Source of the DNA: Oegoconia quadripuncta
Lineage: Eukaryota > Arthropoda > Insecta > Lepidoptera > Autostichidae
Length of the DNA stretch: 64,000 nt
NCBI GenBank assembly: GCA_949316235.1
Contig: OX438749.1
Location: 21,158,414 to 21,222,413, forward strand
Direction of reading: 5' to 3'
A program made the position numbers and the translations under genes. The notes under the pieces were generated by a model, which was not told where the DNA came from, did not search any database, and saw only the letters and a program-made list of their open reading frames with translations. This document shows positions 63,969 through 64,000 of the stretch, piece by piece. Numbering within the stretch: position 1 is the first letter of the stretch; each line of letters starts with the position of its first letter.

Positions 63969-64000
63969 TATAATAGTTGCGAGAAATTGCTAGAATTTAC

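Noticed and set aside
1..64000. Bacterial operon, prophage or defence system
   Set aside because: No ribosome-binding-site-led gene runs are present. AT-rich DNA packed with LINEs, SINEs and DNA transposons is eukaryotic in character.

Overview
The window looks like nuclear DNA of an insect, most likely a moth or butterfly (Lepidoptera). This rests on the strong AT bias, the types of LINE 3' ends with short direct-repeat tails, abundant tRNA-derived SINEs and small DNA transposons, and the absence of bacterial-type gene organisation. The species cannot be named from the sequence. I found no convincing host gene, exon, true tRNA or rRNA gene, CRISPR array or operon. Almost every recognisable segment is a transposable element or a simple repeat, and nearly all of the protein-like signal is decayed transposon coding sequence.

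Layout. 0-13 kb: LINE 3' ends, a TA-flanked MITE (899-1320), SINEs, a three-level LINE nest (3790-4915), a pentanucleotide array (5795-5960) and the longest reverse-transcriptase fragment (7776-8815, minus). 13-34 kb: SINEs that are nested or inverted against each other, two further MITE copies, a layered pentamer array (19516-19920), a roughly 580-bp (AATAT)n block with inverted ends (22035-22616), RTE-like LINE remains with an RT core (29392-30080) and several LINE C-terminal fragments. 34.3-38.7 kb: a 4383-bp hAT-type element with a perfect 8-bp target duplication sits inside a LINE. It holds a roughly 0.8-kb inverted duplication and a decayed reading frame that resembles a ubiquitin-specific protease (peptidase C19). 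39-44 kb: more LINE and SINE debris. 44.2-56.6 kb: two directly adjacent, almost identical copies of a 6.19-kb unit that is itself a mosaic of mobile elements and carries two unusual hairpins. 56.6-64 kb: a SINE nested in a SINE, an internally deleted PIF/Harbinger element that keeps the transposase N-terminus, and degraded LINE pieces.

Repeat families, with names used only here. SINE1: tRNA-like head beginning near AACCGCCTCCGTGGCTC, ending in GTGCATAAA plus A-run. SINE2 and SINE3: different tRNA-like heads on related bodies, with a TAA-rich end. SINE4: a fourth tRNA-like head. J1/J2: jockey-like LINEs ending in (AAATC)-type tails. J3, J4, J5: other LINE C-terminal families. RTE-like: LINEs ending in GATGAT or TAA tails. 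R1, R5, R6 and the 'Lep repeat': dispersed repeats of uncertain class. No functional gene network can be drawn from this window. The interest lies in nesting order, hairpin-forming structures, transposon cargo and the large tandem duplication, which may be either real or an assembly artefact.
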